In this document: positions 5,691 to 7,948 of the stretch, one piece after another
Position numbering within the stretch: position 1 is the first letter of the stretch
Layout of the letters: each line of letters begins with the position of its first letter
Assembly: GCA_020850375.1 (NCBI GenBank)
Contig: JADZET010000332.1
Span: forward strand, 1-7,948
Direction: 5' to 3'
Origin: Phycisphaeraceae bacterium
Lineage (GTDB): Bacteria > Planctomycetota > Phycisphaerae > Phycisphaerales > Phycisphaeraceae
DNA length: 7,948 bases
Notes under the pieces: generated by a model
Told to the model about the DNA's origin: nothing
The model's input: only the letters and a program-made list of their open reading frames with translations
Databases searched by the model: none
Program-made: the position numbers and the translations under genes

Positions 5691-7034
5691 CTAGGGCTTG
5701 GGCACCCGCTGGCCCTGGGGGTCGACGCGCGGATGCCGCGTGGCCTCGTCGAGCTGGGCCTGCATGTGGGAGCCGGTGAAATGCTCGAGTGTTTCGGCCG
5801 GCGCGTGCAGGTGGTCGATCGGCAGCGACAGATGATCGCGGAGGTATGTCTCCCACAGGCGATGTGAACGCACCAGTGAGCGACCTTCCGCCAGGCCGAT
5901 CGGTGTGAGCAGGTAGCCGGCGGCCTCGGAGGTGATCCGGCCGGATTTTCTCAGCCGCCACATGCACAGCGCGGCCGTCATGCCCCCAATCCCCACGGCC
6001 CGGCTGATCTCGCGCACGCCCACGCTGGCGGGGATTGGCACGTTCGTCGACACGGCCTTCTCGTGCAGTTCGCGCACACGGTAGAGCACGCCCAGGACGT
6101 CCTGCATGACGATCCGCAGCGACATCCTCGTCCGCCGCAGCCAGCGGGCGACGAGGCCCTGGCTCGGGGAGAAGACCACGGCGGTGGCGAAGAGCAGGCC
6201 GGCGGTGGCGGCCATCATGCCGGTGGTGCTGGTGTCGGCGTAGCCAAACCAGCGAGGGAGGCTGACGGCTGAGAGGTGACCCAGGACGCCGGACAGCACG
6301 GCGATCACCAGGCTCAGCAGGACCATCACGCCCAGGCGGTCGGTCAGGAGGTAGGCGGTGGCGGGGGGGACGATGAGCATGGCGATGACGATGATCGAGC
6401 CGACGCTCTCGAAGCTGGCGACGGTGGTGACGGCGGTGAGGGTCATCAGCAGGTACTGCATGGCGCTGGTGGAGATGCCGAGCGAGTCGGCTAGGGCGGG
6501 GTCGAAGGAAGTGAGGCGCAGCTCCTTGAAGAAGACCGCCACGAGCGTGAGGTTGGCCAGGAAGACGGCGGCGAGAATGACCACCGCGCGCGGGATGAGC
6601 CAGGGGCCGATCGACCAGAGGTCGCCCGGCGTGGCCTCGAGGGATCCGTAAAGGACGCAGGAGGGGTCGAGGTCGATCTTGTCGGCGGCGCGTACGATCA
6701 TCACCAGGCCCAGGGCGAAGAGGCTCGTGAAGACGACGCCCATCGCCGCGCTCTCGTCGACGCGGCCGAGTTTATGAATGCCCTGCGTTAGCACGGCCGT
6801 CAGCACGCCGACGATCGCGGCCCCGAGGAACATCCAGACGCTGTCGCGGCTCTGGCTGATCAGGAATGCCGCGGCGATCCCGGGCAGGACGGCGTGACTG
6901 ATGGCGTCGCCCATCATCGACATCTTGCGAAGGACGAGGAAGTTGCCCACCAGGGCGCAGGACATGGCGCAGAGCACGCCCGCGGCGATGATCCAGCCGT
7001 CGAGCTCCCACATCCAGACGAAGGGGGTGTTCAT
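5691..7034 (-). CDS. Metal ABC transporter permease fused to a C-terminal DtxR/MntR-type repressor domain (YtgCR-like)
   Basis: This 447-residue protein has two parts. Residues 1-290 are an ABC-3 family permease for Mn, Zn or Fe with about eight hydrophobic segments, the family motif MGDAISHAVLPGIA (41-54), DPSCVLYGSLE (123-133) and the cytoplasmic SFDPALADSLGIS loop (176-188). Residues about 305-425 resemble MntR/DtxR. A winged helix-turn-helix (about 336-368) leads into LLTPIGLAEGRSLVRSHRLWE and APAETLEHF, whose His391, Glu395, Glu414, Glu417 and His418 line up with metal-site residues of that family. Asp312 aligns with MntR Asp8, but Gly315 replaces MntR Glu11. The same architecture and similar length (about 450) are known in Chlamydia YtgCR, whose repressor part controls the transporter operon in response to iron. 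Metal and regulatory activity here are inferred. I chose ATG 7034 because it overlaps the stop of the upstream permease (ATGA) and has GAGG 5 nt upstream; the longer frame to 7271 would overlap that gene. Confidence 0.9.
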   Translation of the reverse strand: MNTPFVWMWELDGWIIAAGVLCAMSCALVGNFLVLRKMSMMGDAISHAVLPGIAAAFLISQSRDSVWMFLGAAIVGVLTAVLTQGIHKLGRVDESAAMGVVFTSLFALGLVMIVRAADKIDLDPSCVLYGSLEATPGDLWSIGPWLIPRAVVILAAVFLANLTLVAVFFKELRLTSFDPALADSLGISTSAMQYLLMTLTAVTTVASFESVGSIIVIAMLIVPPATAYLLTDRLGVMVLLSLVIAVLSGVLGHLSAVSLPRWFGYADTSTTGMMAATAGLLFATAVVFSPSQGLVARWLRRTRMSLRIVMQDVLGVLYRVRELHEKAVSTNVPIPASVGVREISRAVGIGGMTAALCMWRLRKSGRITSEAAGYLLTPIGLAEGRSLVRSHRLWETYLRDHLSLPIDHLHAPAETLEHFTGSHMQAQLDEATRHPRVDPQGQRVPKP

Positions 7035-7948
7035 GCCCGCCTCGCTTGCGCCAGCTCGCGCGAGATTGACATCTGGCGGAGCACGCGCGGGAGGATGCCG
7101 CGCGCGGGTCCGAGGAACATGCTCAGCACGAAGAGGCCCGCGGCGGTCAGGACGATCACCGCGCCGGCGGGCATCTTGGGCCACAGGGCGCTGATCATCG
7201 CGCCGAGGTAGCCCGCGGCCGCGCCCAGACCGCCGGCCGTCGCGGCCATGACGCTCAGTCGGTTCGTCCAAAATCGCGCGGCCGCGCTGGGAATGACCAG
7301 GAGGGCGATGATCAGGATCAGGCCCACGGCCTGGAGGCCGATGACCGTCAATCCCATCGCCATCGTCATCAACAGGACGTCGAGCTTTCGCACGGGCCAG
7401 CCCTGGCTGGCGGCGAAGTCGGCGTCGAAGCAGAGCAGGGCGAGCTCCTTGCGGAACAGGCCGCAGACGAGGGCAATGACGGCGGCCGCGCCGGCGATGA
7501 GGTAGGCGTCGCTGCTGAGCATCGAGGCGGTCTTGCCGTAGATGAAGGACTCGAGGCCGGCCGCGTGACCCGTCGGGGTCTTCTGCACGATGCCCAGCAG
7601 AGCGACGCCGAGGCCGAAGAAGACCGAGAGCACGATGCCCAGGGCTGCGTCTTCCTTGAGGCGCGTCAGCTCGCGGATCACCAGCACGGCGCCCAGGCCG
7701 ATCGTTCCCGTCACCGCCGCGCCGGTCAAGAGCAGCGGCAGTGATTTGCCCTGGAATCCCAGGGCTTCGCCGACGAGGAACGCGCCGGCGATGCCGGGCA
7801 GCGTCGCGTGGGCCAGGGCGTCACCCAGCAGGGCGCGCTTGCGCAGGAGGAGGAACGATCCGACGACGCCCGCGGTCAGGCCCAGCAGGGAGGTGCCGAT
7901 GGCCACCACGCGTGTGTTGTGGTCGTGCAGGAAGAGCACGCGCGACCA
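7031..7948 (-). CDS. Metal ABC transporter permease, ABC-3 family (5' end outside window)
   Basis: This is a membrane subunit of a manganese/zinc/iron importer, partner of the fused permease downstream. The 305 visible residues contain the family motif LLGDALAHATLPGIAGAFLVG, preceded by GSFLLLRKRA, then KEDAALGIVLSVFFGLGVALLG, FDADFAASQGWPV (the cytoplasmic loop thought to contact the ATPase) and the C-terminal FLGPARGILPRVLR. About eight or nine hydrophobic segments are present. The frame is open through the right edge (Trp-Ser-Arg before a GTG at 7939). Homologues usually have more residues ahead of this point, so I treat it as partial, although a GTG start at 7939 cannot be excluded. The stop overlaps the next start as ATGA, implying translational coupling. 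Unlike its partner it ends soon after the last membrane segment, with no regulatory domain. The ATPase and binding protein genes are expected upstream, beyond the edge. Which metal is carried cannot be told from the sequence. Confidence 0.93.
   Translation of the reverse strand, partial: WSRVLFLHDHNTRVVAIGTSLLGLTAGVVGSFLLLRKRALLGDALAHATLPGIAGAFLVGEALGFQGKSLPLLLTGAAVTGTIGLGAVLVIRELTRLKEDAALGIVLSVFFGLGVALLGIVQKTPTGHAAGLESFIYGKTASMLSSDAYLIAGAAAVIALVCGLFRKELALLCFDADFAASQGWPVRKLDVLLMTMAMGLTVIGLQAVGLILIIALLVIPSAAARFWTNRLSVMAATAGGLGAAAGYLGAMISALWPKMPAGAVIVLTAAGLFVLSMFLGPARGILPRVLRQMSISRELAQARRA
7040..7043 (-). promoter_or_regulatory. Ribosome binding site of the fused permease-repressor gene
   Basis: GAGG on the minus strand lies 5 nt before the ATG at 7034, inside the end of the upstream permease gene. 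It supports this start together with the ATGA overlap. Confidence 0.5.

Noticed and set aside
7035..7271. 79-residue N-terminal extension of the fused permease
   Set aside because: It lies wholly within the upstream permease gene in another frame, is Arg/Pro/Gly-rich as shadow frames are, and the ATGA overlap marks the real start.

Overview
This window reads as a slice of a high-GC bacterial chromosome, most plausibly a planctomycete-type (PVC superphylum) organism, perhaps a member of Phycisphaerae. The guess rests on three things: a HAF-repeat protein with a PEP-CTERM sorting signal, a metal-permease/DtxR fusion of the kind best known from Chlamydia (YtgCR), and weak or absent Shine-Dalgarno sites in front of several genes. 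No 16S or other taxonomic marker is present, so this is inference. There are no RNA genes, insertion sequences, CRISPR arrays or signs of recent transfer.

Plus strand, 1-3963: the 3' part of a class II fructose-bisphosphate aldolase (252 codons visible) ends at an almost ideal intrinsic terminator (797-829). A GT83/ArnT-type membrane glycosyltransferase (851-2557) follows only 22 nt after the terminator's T tract. After a 44-bp gap comes a two-domain oxidoreductase (2602-3963): a VKOR membrane domain fused to a DsbA-like thioredoxin domain, i.e. a self-contained disulfide-forming system for the cell envelope.

Minus strand, 3985-7948, convergent with the above: two permease subunits of a metal-chelate (Mn/Zn/Fe, ABC-3 family) ABC transporter overlap by an ATGA. 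The upstream one runs off the right edge of the window. The downstream one carries a C-terminal MntR/DtxR-type winged-helix and metal-binding domain, so the importer appears to carry its own putative metal sensor. The ATPase, binding protein and operon promoter should lie beyond the right edge. A 255-bp gap (5436-5690) then holds a candidate promoter with a 19-bp palindrome over its -10 element. It drives a secreted protein with seven HAF-type repeats and a C-terminal PEP-CTERM tail, which ends in its own intrinsic terminator (3985-4023).

The genes form at least three separate transcription units. Cell-envelope work is a loose shared theme (glycosyl transfer, disulfide formation, exosortase-sorted surface protein, metal uptake), but nothing ties them into one pathway. 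The most interesting items are the permease-repressor fusion, the seven-fold repeat of the PEP-CTERM protein and the palindromic operator-like element in its promoter.
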